Shown: positions 54,370-63,361, counted from the first letter of the stretch. The stretch is DNA of 64,000 nt from Lederbergia citri (GCF_018343625.1 NZ_JAGYPG010000002.1:1097280-1161279), one strand, 5' to 3'. A program made the numbers and translations. Notes: a model not told the origin generated them from the letters alone.

Positions 54370-54580
54370 TTACCATTCCTCCTTGTTTCCGTAGCTCTTA
54401 CAAAAGTTTACGCTTTTAATTCACTTAATATATTTTCTAGGAAAATCCATGAAATTCCTTCCTTTTCCCCCTCACTTACATATTTTCGAAAAAGCAAGAA
54501 TATGTTTAATAACTGTATAAATCCATTTAAGTACGATGATATTAATGTTAGGTAATTTCAACCATTATGAGGTGGAGAAC

Positions 54581-56179
54581 ATGAATTTTTTCGCAAGTGT
54601 ATTAATTATTATAGGCTTTTTTCTTATTGTAATTGTTCTGTTCGGGCTCATTGTCTCCATTTTATTTTTATTAGTGTTCGACCGAAATCAGAAAATGCAT
54701 TCCATTTTAAGAAATTATCCTTTTCTTGGCAGGGTTCGATATTTTTTAGAAAAAATTGGTCCGGAATTTCGTCAATATTGGTTTAATAGCGATACAGAAG
54801 GAAGGCCTTTTTCCAGGAATGATTATGAACATATCGTTAAAAGCGCGAAATATAAACGTGATGTAGTAGGATTCGGTTCTAAACGTGATTTTGAAGAAGA
54901 AGGTTATTATGTTCGAAATGACATGTTCCCAATGCTTAACGAAGAAATGAAGATGGATGAAAACACACTTGCGCTAACAAAAAGATATTTATTAATCAAA
55001 GACCCTCTCTTTACCCAAAGAGAGGAAAAATGGGAAGAGGATGAATCGTCCGCTTATTTATTACATAATGACGATGCGGTTGTCATTGGTCCAAATACTG
55101 AGCACCCATTTGTACTCAAAGGACTTATTGGAATGTCTGCGATGAGCTATGGAGCTCTAGGAAAAAATGCTATAACCGCATTATCAAAAGGATTGGCCAT
55201 TGCGAAAGGAACCTGGATGAATACAGGTGAAGGCGGATTATCTCCCTATCATTTGGAGGGTGGGGTTGATATCATTATGCAAATTGGACCGGCTTTATTC
55301 GGAATTAGAGATGGAAACGGAGATCTAGACTGGGACGAATTAAAAAGAAAAAGCGAAATTTCTCAAATAAAAGCGTTTGAACTGAAATTAGCCCAAGGAG
55401 CAAAAACCCGTGGCGGCCATATAGACGCTGAAAAGGTCAATCCGGAAATTGCAGATATTCGAAAGGTCGTGCCATACAAATCCGTTGATAGCCCGAACCG
55501 CTTTCACCAGTTTGATAATGTGCCCGCAATGTGTGACTTTATAGAAAAGATACGTTCTCATACAGGAAAACCAGTTGGAATCAAGATTGTTGTTGGCAGT
55601 AACGATAGTGCTGAAGAGCTTGCCAAGTATATGAAAGAAACTGGAAAAGGTCCCGATTTTATTACAGTAGATGGAGGCGAAGGAGGAACAGGAGCTTCGT
55701 ATCAAGAGCTAATTGATAGCGTAGGCTTACCTCTTAAATCTGCTCTTTCCATCCTTGTATGTACTCTAAAAAAATATGGCGTACGAGATCGTGTGAAAAT
55801 TATCGCGTCTGGAAAACTTTTTACACCTGACCGAATAGCGGTTGCTCTTGCAATGGGAGCTGATTTAATTAATATCGCACGTGGATTTATGATTTCTGTT
55901 GGCTGCATTCAAACATTAAAATGCCAATCGAATACATGTCCTGTCGGAGTCGCTACGACCGATCCTGATTTACAGAAGGCTTTGGTGATTGATGAAAAAA
56001 AATATCGTGTTGCAAATTATTTGATCACATTACGAAAAGGATTATTCCGGATTTCTGCAGCTGCAGGATTAGATTCACCTGTCCACTTTTCCCCTAAAAA
56101 TATTATGTATAAAGATGATAAGGGAATTGTCTATTCTTTAGAGAGCATTTTGAAAGACATTCAAAAACAAATTGTGTGA
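54581..56179 (+). CDS. yerD: FMN-binding glutamate-synthase-like protein (YerD-type)
   Basis: About 532 residues. One N-terminal span (about 5-30) is followed by a GltS central/FMN domain: TGEGGLSPYHLEGG, DFITVDGGEGGTGASY, VKIIASGKLFTPDRIAVALAMGAD, and an Fe-S cluster site C-x5-C-x-V-G (CQSNTCPVGVATTDPD). It lacks the glutaminase domain of true GltB, as in B. subtilis YerD (525 residues). ATG 54581 is chosen behind GAGGTGG. Membrane-tethered glutamate synthase-like redox activity is inferred. A decayed partial copy of its 3' end lies at 57236-57421. Confidence 0.88.
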   Translation: MNFFASVLIIIGFFLIVIVLFGLIVSILFLLVFDRNQKMHSILRNYPFLGRVRYFLEKIGPEFRQYWFNSDTEGRPFSRNDYEHIVKSAKYKRDVVGFGSKRDFEEEGYYVRNDMFPMLNEEMKMDENTLALTKRYLLIKDPLFTQREEKWEEDESSAYLLHNDDAVVIGPNTEHPFVLKGLIGMSAMSYGALGKNAITALSKGLAIAKGTWMNTGEGGLSPYHLEGGVDIIMQIGPALFGIRDGNGDLDWDELKRKSEISQIKAFELKLAQGAKTRGGHIDAEKVNPEIADIRKVVPYKSVDSPNRFHQFDNVPAMCDFIEKIRSHTGKPVGIKIVVGSNDSAEELAKYMKETGKGPDFITVDGGEGGTGASYQELIDSVGLPLKSALSILVCTLKKYGVRDRVKIIASGKLFTPDRIAVALAMGADLINIARGFMISVGCIQTLKCQSNTCPVGVATTDPDLQKALVIDEKKYRVANYLITLRKGLFRISAAAGLDSPVHFSPKNIMYKDDKGIVYSLESILKDIQKQIV

Positions 56180-56312
56180 GTGCCAGCATCGAAACAATAC
56201 CGAACAATTAGAATTGTCTAAATGCCTGGTCCTACATAGAAGGAAACTATTTATCAATACGGGCTAGATAGTGCGAAAATAGAGGCTTTATTATTGACGC
56301 ACAGTTTCAACA

Positions 56313-56347
56313 GCTTGAAAGAACCGCTGTCAGCGATTCTTTCAAGC
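56313..56347 (-). other. Long hairpin after the OsmC gene
   Basis: GCTTGAAAGAACCGCTG folds with CAGCGATTCTTTCAAGC (one G-T pair), a 17-bp stem. No clean U-tract follows in either direction. It lies between convergent yerD and OsmC genes and may protect mRNA ends or end transcription inefficiently. Confidence 0.65.
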
Positions 56348-56358
56348 ACTCTCCTACA

Positions 56359-56811
56359 TTAAGCTCTTTTCCAGTTCCCGTCGACATGCACGCCCGCATC
56401 TGCCAAAAGATTCAAAACTGGGCATCTTCTTTCCACTTCAGCTTTCAACGCTTCTATTCTCTCTTCGCTTTCTTCTGTGTTGAACACGACATCGAATTGA
56501 ACTGATTGGAAATGGGGAGAAACACCTTCCACTCCTTGCAAACCGCGGAGATCCAGCGTTCCTTCGTTCTTGAAATCAACACCAGAATAAGAAAAGTTCT
56601 GTTCTTTTGCAATCAATGCAATCATGACAGAAGCACAGCTTGATAGTCCTGCAAGTACCAATTCCACCGGAGTTGGTCCTTCATCTGTGCCGCCAAAATT
56701 TACTGGTTCATCAACCGTGATTTTTTCAAAATCCCTGATTGTAATTGACGTTTGCAAACCGTGGTTCCATTTTCCTTCTGTTCCCACTTTCAACAATTGA
56801 GCTGTTGCCAT
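56359..56811 (-). CDS. OsmC-family peroxiredoxin-like protein under S-box control
   Basis: A 150-residue OsmC/Ohr-superfamily protein. The two reactive cysteines lie in VLAGLSSCASVMIAL (about Cys62) and RRCPVLNLLADAG (about Cys129). OsmC proteins reduce organic peroxides or act in sulfur metabolism. A complete SAM-I riboswitch and promoter lie upstream on the same strand (56931-57163), with the start codon 119 bp after the terminator. That links it to methionine/SAM or sulfur status, unusual for a simple peroxidase. Monocistronic. Confidence 0.88.
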   Translation of the reverse strand: MATAQLLKVGTEGKWNHGLQTSITIRDFEKITVDEPVNFGGTDEGPTPVELVLAGLSSCASVMIALIAKEQNFSYSGVDFKNEGTLDLRGLQGVEGVSPHFQSVQFDVVFNTEESEERIEALKAEVERRCPVLNLLADAGVHVDGNWKRA

Positions 56812-56930
56812 TTAAAAACACTCCATTTCATTTTTAATAGTACTTTTTTGTTTTACTCCGTATGAAGTTTCTTGTAGCCTATAGCTGCTTTTCTCCGTTC
56901 CTTCAACTCTTTTATTCCCCGATATACAAG

Positions 56931-57103
56931 AAAAAGACCTCTTTACAATAAGAGGTCTCTGCTTTTAATAAGTGATTTAAGCTTAACCTCTTATATATCA
57001 GACTTAAAAAAATCTGCTGGAATTGGCACCGTTTGAATAAAAATATTATTCAATGGTTGCCGAGGCTTCACTGGGCCAGTCCCTCCGCCTCTCTTCATAA
57101 GAG
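56931..57103 (-). ncRNA. SAM-I (S-box) riboswitch with terminator
   Basis: The minus-strand RNA has a perfect P1 (CTCTTAT at 57097-57103 with ATAAGAG at 56988-56994), the conserved core GAGGGACTGGCC, then CGGCAACC and GGTGCCAATTCC. A terminator stem follows (56935-56943 with 56950-56958, U-run at 56931-56934). The P1 3' strand TAAGAGGT (56986-56993) can instead pair with ACCTCTTA of the terminator, the standard S-box switch. It should shut off the OsmC gene when SAM is plentiful. Confidence 0.96.
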
Positions 57104-57134
57104 TTATGAAATATGAAATTTTGATATGAACATT

Positions 57135-57163
57135 ATTTTATTCTGAAAAATCCCAATTGTCAA
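57135..57163 (-). promoter_or_regulatory. Sigma-A promoter of the S-box OsmC gene
   Basis: On the minus strand: TTGACA (57158-57163), a 17-bp spacer and TAAAAT (57135-57140). Confidence 0.85.
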
Positions 57164-57235
57164 TTGAATTTTTTATTTTTTGTAAATGAATTTCATCTTC
57201 TCCGTTTCCTTCACTTACACATAAATTTCAGCAAA

Positions 57236-57421
57236 CAAGAATAGGTCGTATGCAAACTAATTCACGTTGCGGAAAAGGTTATTCCATATTTCAGTAGCAG
57301 CTGGACAGGATTCACCGTTCTTTTTTCTCCTAAAAACGCTATGTATAAAGATGATAAAGGTGTTGTCCTTTCTTTAGAGAGCATTTTGAAAAACATTCAA
57401 AATCAAATTGAAGTAAGTTGA
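57236..57421 (+). pseudogene. Decayed partial copy of the yerD 3' end
   Basis: This stretch aligns with the last 190 bp of yerD (55990-56179). The end reads SPKNAMYKDDKGVVLSLESI, then LKNIQNQIEVS and a stop, versus SPKNIMYKDDKGIVYSLESI in yerD. Bases further up also match but carry frame-breaking changes. There is no start or ribosome site. It is a relic of a second yerD-like gene or a partial duplication, now split from yerD by the OsmC/S-box unit. Confidence 0.85.
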
Positions 57422-57429
57422 AAAACGAA

Positions 57430-57461
57430 AAGGGTGACTAATTAATCTATTAGACACCCTT
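57430..57461 (-). terminator. Terminator of the TetR-SDR operon
   Basis: AAGGGTG-A-CTAAT (57430 on) pairs with ATTAG-A-CACCCTT (to 57461). The minus-strand flank is U-rich. It lies 5 bp after the tetR stop. Confidence 0.8.
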
Positions 57462-57465
57462 AAAA

Positions 57466-58059
57466 TTACTTCATAATTACCTTCATTAACAAATCTACCT
57501 CGTGAATCCAGTAATTTTCATCTGTTTGTGCTTCTTGTAACATTAGTCCAGTGATAATAGAGAAGTAACAAAACAATAGCTTATTAGGGGCACCTTCGCA
57601 AAATTGTCCCATCTCTTGCCCTTCGATAAATAATGGAATTAGTAGTTGGATTGGATTTTCCTTAGAAAATTGTTCTAGCAATTGCTGCGCCTGCTCAGGA
57701 ACTTCATCCGATGCTGTTGCCTGCTGGATGAGCATGAAAAATTGCTTATTATTATCCTCAAGCATATTTTTCGTTAAAGTCCTCATTTTTTCTATTGGAG
57801 TCCCCGACAAATGATTAATCTGTTCCATTGAATTTTTGGCTTCTTCTAACGCATCTTGAATTAATGTAATGAAAAGTTCTTCTTTTGATTTAAAATATCG
57901 ATAAGATAAACCCTGACTGATCCCTGCTTCTGCCGCAATCATGCTCATCTTCGTCCCTATAATTCCTCGCCGTGCAAATACTTTTAATGCTGCTTTTTTA
58001 ATTTGCTCAATCCGTTGTATGTGTAGCAGTTCTAACTGCTGTTCATTTAATGGTGTCAT
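57466..58059 (-). CDS. TetR family transcriptional regulator
   Basis: A 197-residue TetR regulator. Helix-turn-helix about residues 16-62: IKKAALKVFARRGIIGTK, then MIAAEAGISQGLSYRYFKSKEELF. It follows the SDR gene by 65 bp on the same strand; the palindrome upstream of the SDR gene (59061-59075) is a probable target. Ligand unknown. Confidence 0.92.
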   Translation of the reverse strand: MTPLNEQQLELLHIQRIEQIKKAALKVFARRGIIGTKMSMIAAEAGISQGLSYRYFKSKEELFITLIQDALEEAKNSMEQINHLSGTPIEKMRTLTKNMLEDNNKQFFMLIQQATASDEVPEQAQQLLEQFSKENPIQLLIPLFIEGQEMGQFCEGAPNKLLFCYFSIITGLMLQEAQTDENYWIHEVDLLMKVIMK

Positions 58060-58124
58060 AAGATCATGACCCTCCGTAATTGTAATTCAGCCAATGCTCT
58101 TCCCAGAAATAGTTTACTTTTATA

Positions 58125-59033
58125 CTAACCTTTTATCAATGTCTGTCTCTCACTGATCTCCCACAACCGTTTTGCAATATTTCGATCCTTGGCAATTTCC
58201 GTTGGACTTTCAATTTTTTTTTCCGCATAGTAAAAACCTGTTTGATGGCTTACTTCTTCTGTTTCTGCTAACCATACCATTGTTTCGGCCCCTTTTTCAG
58301 GAGTGCGGGAAAACATTCTCATCACAGCCATCGTCAAGCGTGCCATCTTGCCATTGTTTTGATTGAAATTCGTATCGACTAATCCTGGGTCAAAGCAATA
58401 GGTAGTAACCCCTGTGCCTTTTAGCTGTTGACCGAGCTCGGATGTGAAAAATATATTCGCAAGCTTTGACTGTCCATAGCGAAGGGTTGGGCCGCCCATT
58501 AACTTTTTCATTGGTTTGTATAGTTGTTCTGCCTGCAAATCATTAAAGTCTATCCCCTTTCTAGCCATTTTATGGCCGTGTGAAGAGGTCGTTATAATTC
58601 GAGCAGGGGCACTTTCCTTCAACCGCTCTAGAAGAAGAGTTGTAAGAAGGAACGGTCCTAAATGATTCACAGCCCAAGTCATTTCTTGACCGTCATCTGT
58701 AACTTGATGATTCTCAAACAGTGCCCCAGCGTTGTTAATCAGGACATCAACTCTTGGACAATTTGATAAGATCTCCGTTGCTACCTTGCGAATAGATTGC
58801 TGCGAAGACATATCCGCTAAGAACACATCAATCACGATCTTCTCCTTCGTTGACCCTTTAATTTGTTTTACTACTTCATTTGCCTTAGCTTCGTTTCGAG
58901 CAATGATTCCTAGATTTGCACCCCGATTCGCCAAAATCTTAGCGGCTGCAAGACCAATACCACTTGTTGCACCTGTTATCACTACATATTTTCCTCGTAT
59001 ATTCCATTCAGAATCTGTTAGTCTTTTATCCAT
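58125..59033 (-). CDS. Short-chain dehydrogenase/reductase
   Basis: A 302-residue SDR. The NAD(P) site is TGATSGIG (about residues 20-27), NNAG lies near 98-101, and the catalytic Ser-Tyr-Lys set appears as TTSSHG and RYGQSKLAN. It belongs to the retinol-dehydrogenase/WW-oxidoreductase-like group. It is first in an operon with a TetR regulator, and a perfect 7-1-7 palindrome lies 28 bp upstream. Substrate unknown. Confidence 0.9.
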   Translation of the reverse strand: MDKRLTDSEWNIRGKYVVITGATSGIGLAAAKILANRGANLGIIARNEAKANEVVKQIKGSTKEKIVIDVFLADMSSQQSIRKVATEILSNCPRVDVLINNAGALFENHQVTDDGQEMTWAVNHLGPFLLTTLLLERLKESAPARIITTSSHGHKMARKGIDFNDLQAEQLYKPMKKLMGGPTLRYGQSKLANIFFTSELGQQLKGTGVTTYCFDPGLVDTNFNQNNGKMARLTMAVMRMFSRTPEKGAETMVWLAETEEVSHQTGFYYAEKKIESPTEIAKDRNIAKRLWEISERQTLIKG

Positions 59034-59060
59034 TCTAATTCCATCTCCTATCTTTGGATG

Positions 59061-59075
59061 AATGAATCATTCATT
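59061..59075. promoter_or_regulatory. TetR-type operator upstream of the SDR gene
   Basis: AATGAAT-C-ATTCATT, a perfect 7-1-7 palindrome, 28 bp before the SDR start. Likely bound by the TetR protein encoded at 57466-58059. Confidence 0.78.
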
Positions 59076-59157
59076 TATAAATTAAACAAATTATATCTCC
59101 AATATTTTTTATTGTCTATAGTTTTTTTTAAAAATTTTTTACTTTTTTTCAATCACA

Positions 59158-59186
59158 AAAGCCAAGCCCTACAAGGCCTGGCTATA
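59158..59186 (-). terminator. Terminator of the antiporter gene
   Basis: AGCCAAGCC (59161-59169) pairs imperfectly with GGCCTGGCT (59178-59186), with an A-rich left flank giving minus-strand U residues. It ends at the stop codon. Confidence 0.75.
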
Positions 59187-61199
59187 TTATTCGACATGTT
59201 CATGTAATGTTACACTTTCAATATAATTAATGAATCTCCTTAATTCCCTAGCTTGCTCCATACTGATTTCTCCTGACTGATACAACTCATGAATCTTTGA
59301 GCGCTCCACGTCCATTACTTTTATACGAAGTTCTTCTTTTTGTTCTTCTATTTTTTCGTTGTAGCGGACAGAAGGCTTTTCTAATTGCTCAATCATTCTT
59401 TTATAATCAAGAATCACTGCATAAACGATTTCATTTTTTTCCATGCCTTTTGCGGTCTCTTCTAACGTTTTTAGAGCTGCTTGGAATGCTTTTAACTGAA
59501 TTTGCTTGGCTAAATGTAATGTAGCACGATCATTTTTTCTTTTATGTGATCTGTAACGTTTTAAACCCCTAATCGCTAATCCAATGAGAAAAGTAAATCT
59601 AGATTGGACATTATTCGAAAGAACTTCTTCCCTATGGTTAAGTGATTTTTCGAATGATTCAAAGACCTCTTCGTCCATTCTGTTTTTACCCATAATGTCT
59701 TCAATATATTTTCTTTCGGCCTTCAAAGCCAACAATCGTATTTCTGCCATTTTTTGTTGGTCATCAATTGTTTCATCTATTGTCTTTCGTCTTGGATGAA
59801 TTCGTTGAAACTTGATCTTGTATTCATTCATTAATTCATAAGCAGCCGATTTGTTTTCTTCTTTCATTTCTTGCCGAATAGTTTGAATCGCCGCAAGCAA
59901 AATTTTTCTTCTAGCATTCGTTAAATCCTTTTCAGTCGCTTCTGTCGGAGTGTCTTTACTTAAAAGCGGCAAAAATATCGTTGCAACAATTAATGTAAAA
60001 AGGATGACGCCGGCAGCTAGAAAAAGAATTAAAGAGCGCTCTGGGAATTCACTTCCATTCATGATGAAGTAAGGAATGGAGAGAACGCCCGCCATTGTGA
60101 CTGCTCCACGAACACCTGTTAAACTTATAAATAGGCTTGTCTTTAAATTGGGTGTTACGGAGTCATTTAACTTATTGTGACGATAAGTAGAATACGCAAA
60201 TAAATAAGACCACATAAAACGAATGCCTAATATAACAAAACCAATCAAAATAACGTATAGAACGGCTAAGCCATTACCTATATCCGGATTCTCGACAGTG
60301 GCCGCCATTGAAGAAGGAATATTTAGACCTAATAAAATAAATACGATTCCGTTTAAAACAAAAAGTACTATCGTCCAGATATTTTCGGTAAGGACCTGTT
60401 CTTCAGCGTTCATCGTTTCTGTCCGCTCTCTAATTAGAGTATGTACAATCCCCCCCATAACAACAGCAATTACTCCGGAGGCATGAAAAAATTCTTCTGC
60501 TATCATATAAATTAGGAATGGAGCGATAATTTGCAGTAATGAGTGGAATGTCACATCATGAATCCCTTGTTTTCGAAGCGTAAAACGGATCCACATGATG
60601 AGCAAACTAAGAATGACGCCAAATAGAGCACCTGCTAAAAACATGTATATAAAATCAACCGTAGCTTTTGATAATGAAAAATAACCCGTCACAACCGCCG
60701 CCACAGCATAGTTAAATGCTACTAATCCGGAAGCATCATTGATTAAAGACTCGCCTCGAACGAGATTTAATACCCTCTCTGGAATATGAATTCGTTTCGC
60801 AATACCATTAACTGCTACGGGATCTGTCGGCGATAAAATAGCGGCTAAAGCAAAAGAAGCAGCAAGCGGAATACTAGGAATCAACCAATGAATAAAAAGA
60901 CCACCGCCAATGGTTGTTAAAAGCACAAGGACAATAGCGTTGCCAAAGATAGGAGCTCTCATTTTCCACAATTCCTCGCGGGGATAATGCCTGCCATCGT
61001 TATATAGTAGCGGGGCTACAAATAATAGTAAAAACCATTCTGTTTCAATGGTGAAAGACAGATCCTTTAAGAAAAATGCGAGTATTATTCCAAAAGCAAT
61101 TTGCGTTAAGGCAGTAGGAATGAAAGGGATATAATGGCTGATGACATTCGATATTAATACGCAAACTAGCAATAATAGAACGATGACTAATATTTCCAC
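59187..61199 (-). CDS. nhaK: Na+/H+ antiporter, CPA1 family (NhaK-type)
   Basis: A CPA1 antiporter of 670 residues from the GTG at 61199, which follows AAAGGAG; this length equals B. subtilis NhaK (YvgP) as I recall it. About 12 spans (about 1-420) include ALAAILSPTDPVAVNGI and GESLINDASGLVAF, with the ion-binding aspartates. A long cytosolic helical tail (about 430-670) is rich in Lys/Glu. It exchanges monovalent cations (Na+, Li+, K+) for protons at the membrane. Monocistronic. Confidence 0.88.
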   Translation of the reverse strand: MEILVIVLLLLVCVLISNVISHYIPFIPTALTQIAFGIILAFFLKDLSFTIETEWFLLLFVAPLLYNDGRHYPREELWKMRAPIFGNAIVLVLLTTIGGGLFIHWLIPSIPLAASFALAAILSPTDPVAVNGIAKRIHIPERVLNLVRGESLINDASGLVAFNYAVAAVVTGYFSLSKATVDFIYMFLAGALFGVILSLLIMWIRFTLRKQGIHDVTFHSLLQIIAPFLIYMIAEEFFHASGVIAVVMGGIVHTLIRERTETMNAEEQVLTENIWTIVLFVLNGIVFILLGLNIPSSMAATVENPDIGNGLAVLYVILIGFVILGIRFMWSYLFAYSTYRHNKLNDSVTPNLKTSLFISLTGVRGAVTMAGVLSIPYFIMNGSEFPERSLILFLAAGVILFTLIVATIFLPLLSKDTPTEATEKDLTNARRKILLAAIQTIRQEMKEENKSAAYELMNEYKIKFQRIHPRRKTIDETIDDQQKMAEIRLLALKAERKYIEDIMGKNRMDEEVFESFEKSLNHREEVLSNNVQSRFTFLIGLAIRGLKRYRSHKRKNDRATLHLAKQIQLKAFQAALKTLEETAKGMEKNEIVYAVILDYKRMIEQLEKPSVRYNEKIEEQKEELRIKVMDVERSKIHELYQSGEISMEQARELRRFINYIESVTLHEHVE

Positions 61200-61248
61200 T
61201 TTCCCACTCCTTTCTGAGGAAGTTTCTATACTATGTATACCCAACTTA

Positions 61249-61284
61249 ACAAAACCCTTCCTAAAAATTTTTCAGGAAGGGTAA
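61249..61284 (-). terminator. Terminator of the purine permease/PRTase operon
   Basis: AACCCTTCCT (61253-61262) pairs with AGGAAGGGT (61274-61282). The minus-strand flank TTTTG supplies the U-tract. Confidence 0.85.
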
Positions 61285-61295
61285 ACTAATATTTA

Positions 61296-61838
61296 TTATT
61301 TTATTTCAAATAGCGGCAGATATTCCAAATAAACGATATCCTCTCGATCTTTTGCATCACCTTCAGCGAGAATAGCGGCTTTAGCAGCAACAATAGCACC
61401 CGCTTCTTCCACCAGCTGTTCCAAGGCACGAAGCGATTCTCCTGTACTAATTACATCATCAACTAATGCTACGCGTTTTCCTTTTATATACTCTGCATCT
61501 GTACCATCAAGGCATAGCAACTGCTCTTTTTGAGTCGTAATAGAAGTAACTTTGTTAACGAGAGGTGCATCCATATAAGGTTTCACGTTTTTTCGAGCTA
61601 CGATATAGCGGGACATTCCAAGTTGCTTTGACAGTTCATAAACAAATGGGATTCCCTTCGCTTCTGCGGTAACAAGTACATCAACCTCTGGTAATTTTGC
61701 TGCTAGTAGTGGTGCTGATTTGCTAACAATTTCAGTATCGCCGAGAATGACAAAGCTCGCTATGCTCAAGGTATCTGAAATAGGTATAATAGGTAATTCC
61801 CGTGTCACGTCTCCGATTTGTAAAGTATATGTTTTCAT
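61296..61838 (-). CDS. Purine phosphoribosyltransferase (APRT-like)
   Basis: A 180-residue phosphoribosyltransferase of the adenine/xanthine PRT type. The PRPP site is VALVDDVISTGES (about 124-136); VTAEAKGIPFVYELSKQLG and YIVARKNVKPYM resemble Apt. It sits 13 bp downstream of a purine permease, all behind a guanine-class purine riboswitch (C at the specificity position). So guanine, hypoxanthine or xanthine salvage is more likely than adenine (inference). Confidence 0.86.
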   Translation of the reverse strand: MKTYTLQIGDVTRELPIIPISDTLSIASFVILGDTEIVSKSAPLLAAKLPEVDVLVTAEAKGIPFVYELSKQLGMSRYIVARKNVKPYMDAPLVNKVTSITTQKEQLLCLDGTDAEYIKGKRVALVDDVISTGESLRALEQLVEEAGAIVAAKAAILAEGDAKDREDIVYLEYLPLFEIK

Positions 61839-61851
61839 TTAAAATCCTCCA

Positions 61852-62928
61852 TCAAAATCCGAATACGTTCATTAAAAATTGTACAACTACGCCTGAAAGC
61901 ATGCCAAGAAACGGGTCCGTAATAGCTGTAACAATCATTGTGATAGCACCGATAATTCCTGAGCCCGCTCCTTCTCCCGTTAACGCAGTAATCGCATTAC
62001 CCGGAAGTGTGACGATAGCACCTAACACAAAAAGGAAGCCTGCTATGGAAGCGCTCGGTACAAACTTTCCAATTTTCGGCAACAAACCTGTTAATAATAT
62101 GACGGCCATCAGTACCATCATCAATACACCTGACCAAACAGCATGAGGAGCACTTGATGTAGCGGAAATAATAATTTCTACTGGTGCCCCGCCAAAAAAG
62201 GAAGAAACCATATCAGCGAAACTGCTAATAACTGTAAGCACATCAACATTAACGGCTTTGTTGGCAATTTCACCATTGATTTTACCAAAAGCAATGTTTG
62301 CCCCAATATTCAAGCAAACCATTGCTAGAGCACCACGTATTACGCTGGGATTCATAACCAATTTCTGACGAATAAAGCCATCTTTTATTGATTCCTGTTT
62401 CACCGTAGATTCAATCTTATTTTTTGAAAAAAAGTAACGAACGATACTTGAAACTATGACAGAAGCTGTAATGGTATACACTAAATCCTTCGTGGCAAAA
62501 TAAACAATCAGTGCGCTTGCCATCGAAGTAGTTCCACTAATTTTATCGCTCTTTGCCATGTCCCAAGATACTTTTGAAAGCATAATTCCGACTCCGGCCA
62601 TCATCCCTGTTGTAATGACGGGTCCAATCCAAGTGATCAAAGACTCTAGAAACCCAAAAAGGCCGATTATGAGCAGAATGGCTCCGCCAAAAAAGATCAT
62701 CGATAATCTTTCGCGCATACTTCTACCCATTGTACCAGCCAATGTAATCGTCTCTGCTTGATATGAAATTACTGCAACATTACTTGTTGCGGCATTCCCA
62801 ACTGCACCAATTAAAAATGCGGCGGCGGTCGGAATGGTTGCAAATCCAAAAGTCATTGCTAATAAACCTTGCGGGAGTCCATTTAACACTCCACTTAATG
62901 CAGCCAAAATATCCTTCCAAATTTCCAT
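61852..62928 (-). CDS. NCS2-like purine permease
   Basis: A 358-residue membrane protein with about ten spans, of the NCS2/AzgA-like solute carrier group. NGLPQGLLAMTFGFATIPTA at the start and GNAATSNVAVISYQAETITLAG are characteristic; the PDA-type motif reads FFGGAPVEIIISATSSAPHA. It is first in an operon with a phosphoribosyltransferase and lies behind a guanine-class riboswitch, which supports purine uptake rather than uracil. Exact base unknown. Confidence 0.85.
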   Translation of the reverse strand: MEIWKDILAALSGVLNGLPQGLLAMTFGFATIPTAAAFLIGAVGNAATSNVAVISYQAETITLAGTMGRSMRERLSMIFFGGAILLIIGLFGFLESLITWIGPVITTGMMAGVGIMLSKVSWDMAKSDKISGTTSMASALIVYFATKDLVYTITASVIVSSIVRYFFSKNKIESTVKQESIKDGFIRQKLVMNPSVIRGALAMVCLNIGANIAFGKINGEIANKAVNVDVLTVISSFADMVSSFFGGAPVEIIISATSSAPHAVWSGVLMMVLMAVILLTGLLPKIGKFVPSASIAGFLFVLGAIVTLPGNAITALTGEGAGSGIIGAITMIVTAITDPFLGMLSGVVVQFLMNVFGF

Positions 62929-63187
62929 GTTGATCCCCTCTCATCACACCATCACTACGGAATACAACTCATATGAGAAGTATAGATGAATGGGACTTTT
63001 AGAAAAGAGCAAGCTCGTCGTATGAGCTACAGGGACTCACAATAAATGACGAAGACACGATAATCGGTGGCGCATTCTCATAAGGAAAGTCTCGTAGTTT
63101 ACGAGTCTATACAGCTTGTACTAGTCTATAAAAAGTCGTTATAAAAGAAATGAGAGAACATCCTGATAGATGAAATCATGTCCTTTT
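62929..63187 (-). other. Leader between purine riboswitch and permease start
   Basis: About 260 nt of leader. Several weak hairpins are visible (CTCGTA/TACGAG near 63099-63113, GAGC-type stems near 63005-63030 next to U residues), any of which could be the terminator of the riboswitch expression platform. I could not settle which. Confidence 0.45.
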
Positions 63188-63255
63188 ATCCATAGAAGAG
63201 CAATTATGGTTGCTCCGTAGAAACTCCTAAACCAGATTATTAGGATTATATGGAT
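63188..63255 (-). ncRNA. Purine riboswitch aptamer, guanine class
   Basis: The minus-strand RNA has a perfect P1 (ATCCATA, 63249-63255, with TATGGAT, 63188-63194), the TAATCC and GTTTCTAC junctions, a P2 hairpin CCTAATAATCTGGTTTAGG, and a P3 GGAGCAA/TTGCTCT. The specificity base before TATGG is C, as in guanine/hypoxanthine aptamers (U in adenine ones). It precedes the purine permease and phosphoribosyltransferase genes. Confidence 0.93.
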
Positions 63256-63286
63256 GGGTGTTTGTTGTATTTTTTTTGGCAAAATA

Positions 63287-63315
63287 AAAATATCACAAAA
63301 AAAAGACATGTACAA
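63287..63315 (-). promoter_or_regulatory. Sigma-A promoter upstream of the purine riboswitch
   Basis: TTGTAC (63310-63315), a 17-bp spacer and TATTTT (63287-63292) on the minus strand. Transcription would begin about 25 nt before the aptamer. Confidence 0.7.
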
Positions 63316-63361
63316 TCATTTTTTTAGGCATTGACACAACTGGCCGGTCCTAATATGTAAA

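Noticed and set aside
56313..56347. Factor-independent terminator for OsmC or yerD
   Set aside because: The stem is long, but no U-tract follows on either strand, so it is listed only as a hairpin.
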